Positions 16,224 to 24,900 of a DNA stretch of 64,000 bases are shown here, piece by piece. The stretch covers positions 40,977 to 104,976 of the forward strand of contig NZ_JAAGSC010000034.1 of assembly GCF_010499265.1 (NCBI RefSeq), in the 5' to 3' direction. Source of the DNA: Wenzhouxiangella limi (lineage in GTDB: Bacteria; Pseudomonadota; Gammaproteobacteria; Xanthomonadales; Wenzhouxiangellaceae). The first letter of the stretch is position 1. Every line of letters begins with the position of its first letter. A program made the position numbers and the translations under genes. The notes beneath the pieces were generated by a model, which saw only the letters and a list, made by a program, of their open reading frames with translations, had not been told where the DNA came from and made no database searches.

Positions 16224-16931
16224 ATGCGGCGAACACACGGCTTTACCCTGATCGAGGTGATGCTGGCCATCACCCTGGTGGCGCTGATCATGGGCATGGC
16301 CTACGGCGGCTTTCGCGCCAGCATTCGCGCGACCACCAGCGGCGAGGAGCGGATTGAGGAAACCAACCGCCTGCGCGTCACCCATCAATTCGTCCGCCGC
16401 CAGCTCAGCCAGGCCCGCTCCCTGATCATCGAGCAGCCTGAGGATATGGAAGAAGGCGAACAGATTCGGTTTGAAGGCGAGGCCGAGCGCGTGCGCTTCG
16501 TCGCGCCCATGCCGGGTTACCTGAGCTATGGCGGGGCTTACGTGCAGGAGTTCAGCCTCGAGCGCGGCGAGGACGGCCTGGACCTGGTCTTTTACTTCGC
16601 CCTGCTCAACGGCTATCTGCCCGGCGATCTGGAAGACAGCGAAGGCGTCGTGTTGCTGGAAGGGCTGGAGGACGGCGGGTTTTTCTTCATGGATCTGGAC
16701 GAAGAAGACCAGACGCCCTACTGGGCAGATTTCTGGGAAGAAACGGCGCGTCTGCCGTTGGCGGTTGGGCTCAATATTGATATGGGGCGTATCGATGGCC
16801 TGAACTGGCCGGAACTGGTCACGCCGGTGATGGTCGATAGCGGCGGCGCTGGCACCGGCGCGCGCGGCGAAGTTCGCAGAGGAGTTGAACTGCTGGGCGG
16901 GCGTCGTCGTGCGCCGCGAGCGAGGCAATGA
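16224..16931 (+). CDS. gspJ: Minor pseudopilin GspJ
   Basis: The 235-residue prepilin starts at ATG 16224, 4 bp after gspI. MRRTHG precedes FTLIEVMLAITLVALIMGM, again with Glu5. The globular part carries the family segment EERIEETNRLRVTHQFVRRQLSQA-like helix and acidic stretches, as in GspJ. The open frame extending upstream to 15921 is out-of-frame gspI. It overlaps gspK by 4 bp (ATGA). Confidence 0.92.
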   Translation: MRRTHGFTLIEVMLAITLVALIMGMAYGGFRASIRATTSGEERIEETNRLRVTHQFVRRQLSQARSLIIEQPEDMEEGEQIRFEGEAERVRFVAPMPGYLSYGGAYVQEFSLERGEDGLDLVFYFALLNGYLPGDLEDSEGVVLLEGLEDGGFFFMDLDEEDQTPYWADFWEETARLPLAVGLNIDMGRIDGLNWPELVTPVMVDSGGAGTGARGEVRRGVELLGGRRRAPRARQ

Positions 16932-17821
16932 GAAAGTTTTCGCAAACGCACTCGCAGGGTATCGCCCTGATTGTTGTCCTCTGGGTGCTGACTCTATTGA
17001 CGATTGTCGTTGGGGTGTACGCTGTTCTGGCGCGCACTGAGGGTTTGCAGGCCCGCTACCTGTTTGACACCACGGCGGCCCGCTACGCGGCTGAAGCCGG
17101 CGTTCATCGAGCCGTTTTTGAGCTCCGAAATCCGGATATGGAGACCCGTTGGGTGGCAGACGGCAGGCCATATGGGCTCACATTCGGAGAAGCAGAAATC
17201 GAGATTCGGGTTGCAGACGAGACGGGCCGCGTCGATCTCAACAACGCCGAAGAGGAATTTCTGGCTGAACTGTTCATGGCCCAGGGTGTCGAGGAACAGG
17301 AAGCGATATTCATGGCCGCCGCGATCGCCGACTGGCGCGATACCGATGACCTGATGCGAGTCTACGGCGCCGAGATCGATGAATACGTCGCGGCGGGTTA
17401 TCCTTACGGGCCGGCCAACGAGCCGTTCGGCACCGTCGAGGAGCTGCAGCAGGTCATCGGCATGACCTATCCGCTGTTTCAGCAGGTCGAGCCGCTGCTG
17501 ACCGTAGACGGCGGTGGCGAGGTCAATCCGGCGTTTGCGCCGGTCGAGGTGCTGGCGCTGCTGCCGGACATGGACCGGGAGCTGGCCGAGCTGTTTGTCG
17601 AGGAGCGCGAAATGGCTCACCCGGCCGACGTCAACGCGCTGATGATGCCAAACGGTCAGATGGTGAGTCTGCGCAGCCGCGGCCGGGCCTACCGCATTCG
17701 CTCGCGGGCCGAGCTGGACAACGGCGCCTGGACCGTGATCGAGGCGACCGTGGCCTTGGGCAATACCACGCGCGGCCGCCCGTTTCGGGTGCTGCGCTGG
17801 CAAGAACAGGTTGAGGAGTGA
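16928..17821 (+). CDS. gspK: Minor pseudopilin GspK
   Basis: The 297-residue protein begins MRKFSQTHSQG then IALIVVLWVLTLLTIVVG. As is usual for GspK, the mature +5 residue is not Glu, consistent with its place at the pseudopilus tip. The large C-terminal domain has the GspK features DETGRVDLNNA and an inserted helical region with ADWRDTDD. GC content dips at the start of the gene relative to gspJ. It overlaps gspJ and gspL by a few bases. Confidence 0.92.
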   Translation: MRKFSQTHSQGIALIVVLWVLTLLTIVVGVYAVLARTEGLQARYLFDTTAARYAAEAGVHRAVFELRNPDMETRWVADGRPYGLTFGEAEIEIRVADETGRVDLNNAEEEFLAELFMAQGVEEQEAIFMAAAIADWRDTDDLMRVYGAEIDEYVAAGYPYGPANEPFGTVEELQQVIGMTYPLFQQVEPLLTVDGGGEVNPAFAPVEVLALLPDMDRELAELFVEEREMAHPADVNALMMPNGQMVSLRSRGRAYRIRSRAELDNGAWTVIEATVALGNTTRGRPFRVLRWQEQVEE

Positions 17822-18996
17822 TGGTCGAAAAGACCCAGTTCGACGACATCGTCAAAACGCTGCGGGCGCGCTACCTGGCCAGCCCGCTGGCGGCGTTTCT
17901 TGGCTGGTGGCGCAGCGAGCTGTCCGCGCTGATCCCCGCGCGCTGGCGCCGGCGCATGATCGCGCCGGTCCCGCGCCTGTGGCTGCTGACCGTGGACGAG
18001 GCGGGCACACTGGAGGTCTGGCGCGGCGGCGAGGTGCCCGAAAAACTGGATACCTTTGGCGCGGCTGAAGACCCGGGCCTGGTGCGCACGCGCTGGCAAA
18101 ACCACCTGCACTCGTTTCAAGAGGGCGAGCCTGAGGTCGCCCTGCTGCTGCCGCCCGATTTGGTGCTGGAAGCGCCGGTCGACCTGCCGCTGGCGGTGGA
18201 GTCCAACCTCGACCAGGCGGTCAGCTACCAGCTCGACCAGCTCACGCCGTTTCGCGCCGACCAGGTCTGGCACGATTTCCGTGTTGTTGAGCGTGAGACC
18301 GACAGTGGCCGTCTGCGTCTGGATATGCGGCTTGTGCCTCGAAGTCGCCTGGAGGCGGTGCTGGACAGGATCGAGGCGATTGGAGTTCGGCTGCATCTTA
18401 TGGACAGCGCGCGCCTGGATCCGGCCGCGGGGCGGGTGGCCGGCAAGGAAGGCTTCAACCTGCTGCCCGAATCCATGCAAAGCGGCTACGTCGACCGCCG
18501 CGCGCGGTTGAACTGGGCGCTGGGGCTGGCCGGCGTGCTGTTGCTGGCGCTGGTCATGGCCCAGTCGCTGTGGCTGCGCGAGCGCAGCAATGAGCAGTTG
18601 CGCGCCGAGCTGGATACGCTCAGAAGCCAGGCCGAGGAAGTCATGGCCCTGCAGCGCGAACTCGACGACGCGGTGGCCGCGGCGAACTTCCTGGCCGAGC
18701 ATCGCCAGGCCCAGCCGGTGATGATGAACGTGCTCGACGAAATCACCCGGGTGTTGCCCAACGACATGTGGCTGCAGCAGGTCCAGGTGCGCGACAGCGA
18801 GCTGATCATGACCGGCATGGCCAATGGCTCGCAGCGACTGATCGAGCTGGTCAACGACTCTTACCTGTTCAGCGAGACCGAATTCCGGGGATCGGTCAGT
18901 ATCGATCCCAACAGCGGCCAGGAGCGATTCAACCTCCGGGCCACAATCACCCCGTGGGGACTTCAGGATGCAGTGGCTGCCGGAACGCAAGAATAA
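17821..18996 (+). CDS. gspL: Type II secretion protein GspL (PilM/PilN-like)
   Basis: The 391-residue protein starts at ATG 17821 (GTG 17818 is also in frame). A cytoplasmic actin-like/PilM-type domain (about 1-230; LDQAVSYQLDQLTPF near 128-142) is followed by one membrane helix (LGLAGVLLLALVMAQSLWL, about 236-254), a coiled coil, and a periplasmic PilN-like domain with LDEITRVLPNDMWLQQVQV. GspL binds the N-domain of GspE and pairs with GspM. The shortened layout resembles Xanthomonas XpsL more than enterobacterial GspL. Confidence 0.88.
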   Translation: MVEKTQFDDIVKTLRARYLASPLAAFLGWWRSELSALIPARWRRRMIAPVPRLWLLTVDEAGTLEVWRGGEVPEKLDTFGAAEDPGLVRTRWQNHLHSFQEGEPEVALLLPPDLVLEAPVDLPLAVESNLDQAVSYQLDQLTPFRADQVWHDFRVVERETDSGRLRLDMRLVPRSRLEAVLDRIEAIGVRLHLMDSARLDPAAGRVAGKEGFNLLPESMQSGYVDRRARLNWALGLAGVLLLALVMAQSLWLRERSNEQLRAELDTLRSQAEEVMALQRELDDAVAAANFLAEHRQAQPVMMNVLDEITRVLPNDMWLQQVQVRDSELIMTGMANGSQRLIELVNDSYLFSETEFRGSVSIDPNSGQERFNLRATITPWGLQDAVAAGTQE

Positions 18997-19579
18997 TCGC
19001 CCGCTGGCCGTCGGCCTGCTGATCATCGCCGCCATCCTGGTTTACATAGGCGGTTTTCACTGGTTCGTGGTCCGCCACGCCGAGTTGGCGTCAGAATCCG
19101 ATCGGCTGGAGCAGCAGGCCGCGCGCTTCAAGGCGGCCGTGGCCCGCGAGCCCGATCTCCAGGCCCGGCTGGCGGAGTTGCGCGAGCAGCGCGCTGGCAA
19201 CACTCTGTTTTTGCAGGAGAACGGCTTCAGCTCGGCGGCCGCCTCGCTGACACGGCAGCTGCGTGAGATCATCGACAGCGAGGCGCTGCAGCCGGAGTTT
19301 TGCACGGTGCAGGCGACCCAGAACATTCCTGATCAGGAGCCTGAGCGCTTTGAGCAGGTAACGGTCAATGTCCGCATGCAGTGTCCGCTGGACGATATCA
19401 GTCGGGTGCTCTACGCGCTGGAAGACCGCGAGCCGCTGGTTTTCGTGGATAATCTCATGGTTCGCCAGCGCATCTCGGCAGATCGGGCCGGCCGTCGCGG
19501 GGCCGGCAGCTACGGTCGGGTGGAGATCAGCTTCAATATGTACGGATTCCTGACCGAGGCCGCATCGCGCAGTTCATGA
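18968..19579 (+). CDS. gspM: Type II secretion protein GspM (XpsM-type)
   Basis: The 203-residue protein overlaps gspL by 29 bp. A short basic N-terminus is followed by a single membrane helix (PLAVGLLIIAAILVYIGGF), a coiled coil (about 35-75) and a ferredoxin-like periplasmic domain (about 90-200) with paired cysteines (EFCTV and MQCPL). This is the GspM plan of the XpsM type rather than classical GspM. It partners GspL in the inner-membrane platform. The call rests on topology and operon order. Confidence 0.83.
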   Translation: MQWLPERKNNRPLAVGLLIIAAILVYIGGFHWFVVRHAELASESDRLEQQAARFKAAVAREPDLQARLAELREQRAGNTLFLQENGFSSAAASLTRQLREIIDSEALQPEFCTVQATQNIPDQEPERFEQVTVNVRMQCPLDDISRVLYALEDREPLVFVDNLMVRQRISADRAGRRGAGSYGRVEISFNMYGFLTEAASRSS

Positions 19580-20316
19580 TCGATACCCGCAACAACCTGC
19601 TCACCACTTTGCTTGCCGGCCTGATCGGTCTGACCATACTGGTCGGGCTGGCGCTGTTCATGCTGTTGGGGCGGGTCAATCTGGAGCGTATCGCCCCCGA
19701 GGGTGAAACCCGCGTCCCCAGGGTGGCGGTCGCGTCGCCGGAAAAAGGGCTGGAAGCCTTCGACGAATACGGCGAGATTTACCGCCGGCCGGTGTTTTTC
19801 TCCGACCGGCGCCTGCCGGTGATCGCCATGGCGGAAGTGGAAGAAGAACCGGAAATCGAAGAAGAGATCGAGGAAGAAGAACCCATTCCCGACCTCAACG
19901 CAAGCGTGGCGGGCATCATCATCACCCCCGATATGCGAATGGCCATGATCCGCGACCAGGAAGCCGACCGCACCGTACTGCTGCGCGAGGGCATGAGCCT
20001 GGAGGGCGAGCAGGCGGCCTGGAAACTGGATCGCATCGACTCGCGCCTGGTCCAGTTCGTCTCTGTCGACGGCCAGAGCACGGGACTGGAACTTGAGATC
20101 AACACCCGTGGTCTGACCCGCCCGACGCGCACGAGAAGTGATGCCGGAGAGGAGCCGCCCGCCGAACAGGAACAAGCGGAGGACCCCGAACAAGAGGAAG
20201 CCGACGCCGAGGCGCTGTCGCGGGCAGAAGAAATCCGTCGCCGCGTGGCCGAACGTCGCGCCGAACTCAGAGCGGAGGCCGAGCGCCGCGCCCGCGAACA
20301 ACAGGATAAACAATGA
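19576..20316 (+). CDS. gspN: Type II secretion protein XpsN/GspC-like
   Basis: The 246-residue protein has an N-terminal anchor (TLLAGLIGLTILVGLALFML), then a periplasmic segment with RRPVFFSDRRLP and the homology-region-like core VAGIIITPDMRMAMIRD ... VLLREGMSLEGEQAAWKLDRI, typical of GspC/PulC HR domains that touch the secretin N0 domain. No PDZ domain follows; the C-terminus is an Arg/Glu-rich helix. In Xanthomonas, XpsN occupies this position and stands in for GspC. It overlaps gspM and gspD by 4 bp each. Confidence 0.82.
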   Translation: MIDTRNNLLTTLLAGLIGLTILVGLALFMLLGRVNLERIAPEGETRVPRVAVASPEKGLEAFDEYGEIYRRPVFFSDRRLPVIAMAEVEEEPEIEEEIEEEEPIPDLNASVAGIIITPDMRMAMIRDQEADRTVLLREGMSLEGEQAAWKLDRIDSRLVQFVSVDGQSTGLELEINTRGLTRPTRTRSDAGEEPPAEQEQAEDPEQEEADAEALSRAEEIRRRVAERRAELRAEAERRAREQQDKQ

Positions 20317-22484
20317 AGTTCCAATTTCTTCCGTTTGCGACTGTCTTCCTGCTGGCCGCCTGCAGCAGCACGCCGCACAAGACCGTGCCCGAAGAAGGCG
20401 AACAGGTTCGGGTGACCGGAGACGCTGCACCCGTGGCCGTCGAGCCCGACGACGAGATTCTTCTGGGTGCCCCGGACGATGCCGATGAATCGTCGAGCGA
20501 GGCGGCCTTTTCCGAAAGCGAGCGCTTCCCTGGCTCGGGTCTGTTTATCGACGACTCCGTGACCCGACCCCGAGCCGAACCCCCCGGGGAAGACGGCGAG
20601 ATCACCCTGAATTTCGAAGGCCAGGGCATCCAGGAGGTCGTCCAGGCTGTTCTCGGTCATCTGTTTCAGGAAAATTACACCATCGCCCCGGGGGTTTCCG
20701 GCGAGGTGACCTTCGCCACCGCCCGCCCGCTGACCCGTGAGCAAGTCATGCCGGTGCTCGAGATGCTGCTGCGCTGGAATGGAGCCACCCTGATCTGGCG
20801 CGAGGGCCGCTACCACGTCCTGCCGATTAACGAGGCAGTGCGCGGCAATCTGGTGCCGCGCTTCGATTCGGCCGAAAACGGCCGCGGCTACGAGGTCATG
20901 GTGGTGCCGCTGAGCTACATCGCGCCTAGCCAGATGGCCGAGGTGCTCGAGCCCTACGCCCGCGAGGACGGCGTGTTCAGGGCCGACAACGCCCGCAGCC
21001 TGCTGTTTCTGGCCGGCACGCCGTACGAGTTGCGCAACTACCTGCAGATCATCGAGACCTTCGACGTCGACTGGCTCGCCGGCATGTCGGTGGGGATGTT
21101 CAGCCTGGAGCGCATCGAGGTCGCCGAGCTGCTGCCGGAGCTTGAAGCGGTGTTCGGCGAGGGCGGCGAGACGCCGCTGGCCGGCATGTTCCGATTCCTG
21201 CCGCTGGAGCGGCTCAACGCGCTCATGGTAATCACCCCCAACGAGGAGTATCTGGACAAGGCCGAGCGCTGGATCCGCCGGCTGGACCGCTCCAGCCCCG
21301 AAGCGGGTTCCCGTCTGTACGTCTATCGCGTCAAGAATCTGGAGGCCGACGTGCTGGCCGGCTACCTGGGCGATATTTTTGGCACCAGCGGCTCGCGCAG
21401 TGCCAATCAGCGCGCCGATCGCGGCGATCTGGCGCCGGGCATGGAGCCGGCCTCGGTCAGCAGCGTGGGTGAATTCCAGCGCTCGCGCGGCGAGCAGTCC
21501 GAGGGCGAGGACCAGCCGCGCGCCACCGAGGGCGGTCTGGCCCTGGGCGATAACGAGGACGTCCGGGTCACCGCCGTGACCGAGACCAACTCTTTGCTGA
21601 TCCAGTCCTCGCCCAGCCAGTACGACGCCATTCTCTCGGCCATCCAGCGCCTGGACGAGGAGCCGCTGCAGGTGCTGGTTGAGGCCCAGGTGCTGATCGT
21701 GGAGCTGACCGACCAGTTGCGCTACGGGGTCAGCTGGTTCCTGGCCAACGAGGGCCCGGAACAGGGCGGCCCGTCCCTGCCGGACGGTTTTGCGCCGTCG
21801 CGCGACCAGAACGCCCTGATCTTCGGCGCCGGGACCAACGTATTGGGCACCGTCACCCGGCGGGCGGTGGACCGGACCTTCGTGGCCGCCACCATTGACG
21901 CGCTGGAGACCGTCTCCAACGTCAGGACCATTTCCTCGCCCTCGCTGATGGTACGCAACAACTCAAGCGCCAACATCAACGTCGGCAACCAGCTGCCCGT
22001 CCAGTCGACCAGCTTTATCGGGGGGTCGGTGGGCAGCACCGGCAGCACCATCGGCAACGTCCAGTTCATCAGTACTGGCGTAACGCTGAATGTGACGCCC
22101 CGGGTCAACCCTGGCGGTCTGGTCTACCTGGAAATTCGCCAGGAAGTGTCCTCTCCGGGCGCGCCCGGCGTGGGTGACAATCCGACTGTCAATACCCGTT
22201 CAATCGAAACGGACGTGGCCGTGCAGTCCGGCCAGACCGTCATGCTCGGCGGACTGATCCAGGACGAAGAGACCGAATCGCGCTCCGGCGTGCCCGGCCT
22301 GCAGCGCATTCCCGGCCTGGGCGCGCTGTTCCGCCAGAGTCGCAACGACATGACCCGCACCGAGACGCTGGTCTTGATCACACCGTCGGTGATCGAGTCG
22401 ACTGAGCGCTTGCAAGAGGTTTCGGATGAGATGACCCGCGAATTCCGCGGCCTGCGGCCGCTACGCGATCGGCGGCTCGACTGA
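20313..22484 (+). CDS. gspD: Type II secretion outer-membrane secretin GspD (lipoprotein)
   Basis: The 723-residue protein starts MKFQFLPFATVFLLAAC, a lipobox with Cys17, so the secretin is probably a lipoprotein, as XpsD is. N0 (ITLNFEGQGIQEVVQAVL, about 90-165) and N1-N3 domains follow, with a Ser/Glu-rich insertion at about 355-415. The conserved secretin barrel runs from about 450 to 705, with TRSIETDVAVQSGQTVMLGGLI and the VPGLQRIPGLGALF gate region. It forms the 15-mer outer-membrane channel of the T2SS. Self-lipidation could reduce the need for a separate pilotin. Confidence 0.95.
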   Translation: MKFQFLPFATVFLLAACSSTPHKTVPEEGEQVRVTGDAAPVAVEPDDEILLGAPDDADESSSEAAFSESERFPGSGLFIDDSVTRPRAEPPGEDGEITLNFEGQGIQEVVQAVLGHLFQENYTIAPGVSGEVTFATARPLTREQVMPVLEMLLRWNGATLIWREGRYHVLPINEAVRGNLVPRFDSAENGRGYEVMVVPLSYIAPSQMAEVLEPYAREDGVFRADNARSLLFLAGTPYELRNYLQIIETFDVDWLAGMSVGMFSLERIEVAELLPELEAVFGEGGETPLAGMFRFLPLERLNALMVITPNEEYLDKAERWIRRLDRSSPEAGSRLYVYRVKNLEADVLAGYLGDIFGTSGSRSANQRADRGDLAPGMEPASVSSVGEFQRSRGEQSEGEDQPRATEGGLALGDNEDVRVTAVTETNSLLIQSSPSQYDAILSAIQRLDEEPLQVLVEAQVLIVELTDQLRYGVSWFLANEGPEQGGPSLPDGFAPSRDQNALIFGAGTNVLGTVTRRAVDRTFVAATIDALETVSNVRTISSPSLMVRNNSSANINVGNQLPVQSTSFIGGSVGSTGSTIGNVQFISTGVTLNVTPRVNPGGLVYLEIRQEVSSPGAPGVGDNPTVNTRSIETDVAVQSGQTVMLGGLIQDEETESRSGVPGLQRIPGLGALFRQSRNDMTRTETLVLITPSVIESTERLQEVSDEMTREFRGLRPLRDRRLD

Positions 22485-22522
22485 GAACCTATGAAATTTC
22501 ACCTCCGAAGAACAGGAAATCC

Positions 22523-22930
22523 ATGAAAAACAAGCTATTGAAGATCCCGGTCGCGCTGGGGCTCGCCCTGGCGCTCAGCGCCTGCGGAGGCCCGGCCGAG
22601 CCCGAACAGACCCTTGAAGAGCGCGTCATGGCGCGCTGGCAGCACATGATCGAGCGGGATTTTGAGGCCGCGTGGGAGTACTACACGCCCGGATTCCAGC
22701 AGACAACTCCCCGGGAGGACTTCGCGGATGACATGGGTCGACGACCCATCCGCTGGCAGTCCAGTAATTTGATCCGCTCGGAATGTGAGAAAGAATCTTG
22801 CTCCGTTTGGGTGGAGGTCGAGTACCAACCGGTTGGGGCGCCGGGGCCTCTCCGTGAGATGCGTCCGGTGCGGATCAACGAGGAAAGATGGCTGCAGATC
22901 GAAGGTCAATGGTGGTTTTCGCCCACATGA
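22523..22930 (+). CDS. Small lipoprotein of unknown function
   Basis: The 135-residue protein has a lipoprotein signal ending LALSAC (Cys21). The mature part is acidic then mixed: ERVMARWQHMIERDFEAAWEYYTPGFQ, followed by beta-rich sequence with a CEKESC cysteine pair and a Trp-rich end (INERWLQIEGQWWFSPT). The early part resembles the NTF2-like/SnoaL-type fold of small periplasmic lipoproteins, which is only a guess. It starts 38 bp after gspD and may be cotranscribed. No function is assigned. Confidence 0.75.
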   Translation: MKNKLLKIPVALGLALALSACGGPAEPEQTLEERVMARWQHMIERDFEAAWEYYTPGFQQTTPREDFADDMGRRPIRWQSSNLIRSECEKESCSVWVEVEYQPVGAPGPLREMRPVRINEERWLQIEGQWWFSPT

Positions 22931-22934
22931 TTGC

Positions 22935-22964
22935 TTTACATCGGCAGGTGATTTATCCTACAAT
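22935..22964 (+). promoter_or_regulatory. Sigma-70-type promoter ahead of the secreted-protein gene at 23054
   Basis: TTTACA (22935-22940) and TACAAT (22959-22964) are separated by 18 bp. The implied start near 22971 gives a leader of about 83 nt with two possible hairpins: 22981-23000, and ACACAG/CTGTGT at 23015-23030 just before the AGGAG ribosome site (about 23042-23046). Confidence 0.5.
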
Positions 22965-23053
22965 CTCCGGTGCAGGCTTAGGGTCAGGGAGAATTGATCC
23001 TGCCGCGCTTGATTACACAGAGCCCTGTGTCCAACAACTTTAGGAGTGTTGTA

Positions 23054-24712
23054 ATGAAAAGAAATACCTTGACGACCGCAGTTCTAGCGGGCCTGACGGG
23101 AATTGCAGGGATGGCTAGCGTTGCTAATGCCGTCAATGTAAATCCCGACGGTCTTGGCCAGGTTCTGCTATTCCCGTATTACTCTGCCCGCGGCGGTAAC
23201 GACACGCTTATCTCGATCGTGAATACCGCAGAACGTGGCAAGGCCGTAAAGGTTCGCTTTATCGAAGCGCTCAACTCGCGCGAAGTGCTTGACTTCAACC
23301 TTTACATGTCCCCCTTCGACGTCTGGACCGCATCCATAACGGCTACAGACGGCGGCGGCGCCAAGATGGTGACTCGCGATACCTCTTGCACCGTCCCCTA
23401 TTTTGTCGGTGACTCCGAAGACGGCGTTGGCGAGCAGGAATTTCTCGATTTCGAATACACCGGCGCTCGGACCAACTTTGACGGTGGTCCGCAGGGCATT
23501 GAGCGAACGGCATCCGGCTATATCGAAGTGATCGAAATGGCTGAAATGGCTGTCGGAGAAGGCGGTAGCTACGATCCGAATGAAGACGGTATTACGCCTG
23601 GAATCGTTGAGTGGGCGTCGAAGCATGTTAACGGCGTTCCTCGTGCCTGTAGTCTGCTGGAACGGTTTTGGACTCAGAACGATCCGGTCGCGCTTTGGTT
23701 GCAGAGTGCGAACTTCGGGTTCACTAGCGGCACAGGTGAGGAAGCGACGTTCAATGGCGCGACCGGCGGACTGTATGGTTCCGGTAGCATCATCAACGTC
23801 GCCGACGGCACGATGTTCTCCTACAATGCGACGGCTATCGACGGTTTCTGGGCTGCCGGCACTGGCTCGCATACCAACCCTGGTAGCGTCCTGCCCGGTT
23901 TGAACTCGGGCACGAACGCAGAAAGCTTTGTGTTCGACAACGGGGCTCTCGAAAACAACCAGTGGGATAGCACGACACCGGTGCTTGCATTGAACGCCGC
24001 ACTGACGCTGGACCAAGTGCTTAACGAATACGTGACCGATGCAGACATCAACGCCAGAACAGAATGGGTGATGACCTTCCCCACCCGGCGTTTCCACGTT
24101 GACGCTCTGGGTAAGGGCTTGATCGACCCTGGCGATGACGCGATTCCGCCGTTCACCCGCACTTGGTTCTATACCGTCGATGACGGTGCGGTGGATCGCC
24201 GGTTTTTCGCCTGCGAAGACATGAGCATCAGTTTCTGGGATCGAGAGGAGCAGACCGAGGGTATCGACGTCGGTCCCCCAATCGTCTCGCCGCCGCCCCC
24301 GGAACAGGCCCCTGACTTGTTCCAGCTTTGTGCGGAGGCCAACGTGATTCGCTTCGCGTCGGACGACTCGTTGCCGGACGCAACCGAAATTCTTGGTGAG
24401 CCTTTGCGTGAAAGTCCGTTTCGTTCGCTTGGCTACACCAACTTCGAACTGCCGTTCGATAGCGGTTGGGCGCGGTTTGAGTTGGGCGCTATCCCCTCTA
24501 ACTCAGGCGTTTTCGAGGACAACGATGGCGTACGACGTAGTGTAAGCAGTACCGATGGACGCCAGGTCTTTGGTCTTCCTGTTGTCGGGTTCGGTGTAAC
24601 CACTTACACCAACGGCGATGCAGGTGCAGGCGTGCTGGCCAACTACGGTGGAACTTATCAGCATCGTGGAACCCGGGCGTTTGTAGACTCAGGGGCCGAC
24701 CGACCGGAGTGA
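23054..24712 (+). CDS. Secreted protein of unknown function
   Basis: The 552-residue precursor starts at ATG 23054 behind AGGAG and has a clean signal peptide (about 1-26, cut after VANA). The mature N-terminus VNVNPDGLGQVLLFPYYSARGG runs into a beta-rich domain (NDTLISIVNTAERGKAVKVRF). Asp/Gly-rich strands follow, with a proline-rich hinge (IVSPPPPEQAP-like, about residue 412) and a second beta-rich domain. I see no catalytic motif, PEP-CTERM tail or autotransporter domain. It stands alone with its own promoter and terminator directly downstream of the T2SS, making it a plausible, unproven T2SS substrate. GC is lower than in the T2SS operon. Confidence 0.8.
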   Translation: MKRNTLTTAVLAGLTGIAGMASVANAVNVNPDGLGQVLLFPYYSARGGNDTLISIVNTAERGKAVKVRFIEALNSREVLDFNLYMSPFDVWTASITATDGGGAKMVTRDTSCTVPYFVGDSEDGVGEQEFLDFEYTGARTNFDGGPQGIERTASGYIEVIEMAEMAVGEGGSYDPNEDGITPGIVEWASKHVNGVPRACSLLERFWTQNDPVALWLQSANFGFTSGTGEEATFNGATGGLYGSGSIINVADGTMFSYNATAIDGFWAAGTGSHTNPGSVLPGLNSGTNAESFVFDNGALENNQWDSTTPVLALNAALTLDQVLNEYVTDADINARTEWVMTFPTRRFHVDALGKGLIDPGDDAIPPFTRTWFYTVDDGAVDRRFFACEDMSISFWDREEQTEGIDVGPPIVSPPPPEQAPDLFQLCAEANVIRFASDDSLPDATEILGEPLRESPFRSLGYTNFELPFDSGWARFELGAIPSNSGVFEDNDGVRRSVSSTDGRQVFGLPVVGFGVTTYTNGDAGAGVLANYGGTYQHRGTRAFVDSGADRPE

Positions 24713-24790
24713 TTGAGGAACGCTGAATGCTTTTGAGACTTTATGGTCTTTTAAAAGATTCGACGTCTTAATTGCTTCCCAAGAGAAGAA

Positions 24791-24820
24791 AAGGGCCGCC
24801 ATATTCTGGCGGCCCTTTTT
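24791..24820 (+). terminator. Rho-independent terminator after the secreted-protein gene
   Basis: A perfect 10-bp stem AAGGGCCGCC (24791-24800) pairs with 24808-24817 across a 7-nt loop, and the pairing strand runs into five T residues. This is the clearest intrinsic terminator in the window and closes the transcript of the 23054 gene. Confidence 0.9.
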
Positions 24821-24900
24821 GCTATAGTGATTTTTCCTTGAACTTTCTCTGTCCTGGAAGAGTCGAAATCGCAATTCCACTTTCTGGAACCTGAATTTAA

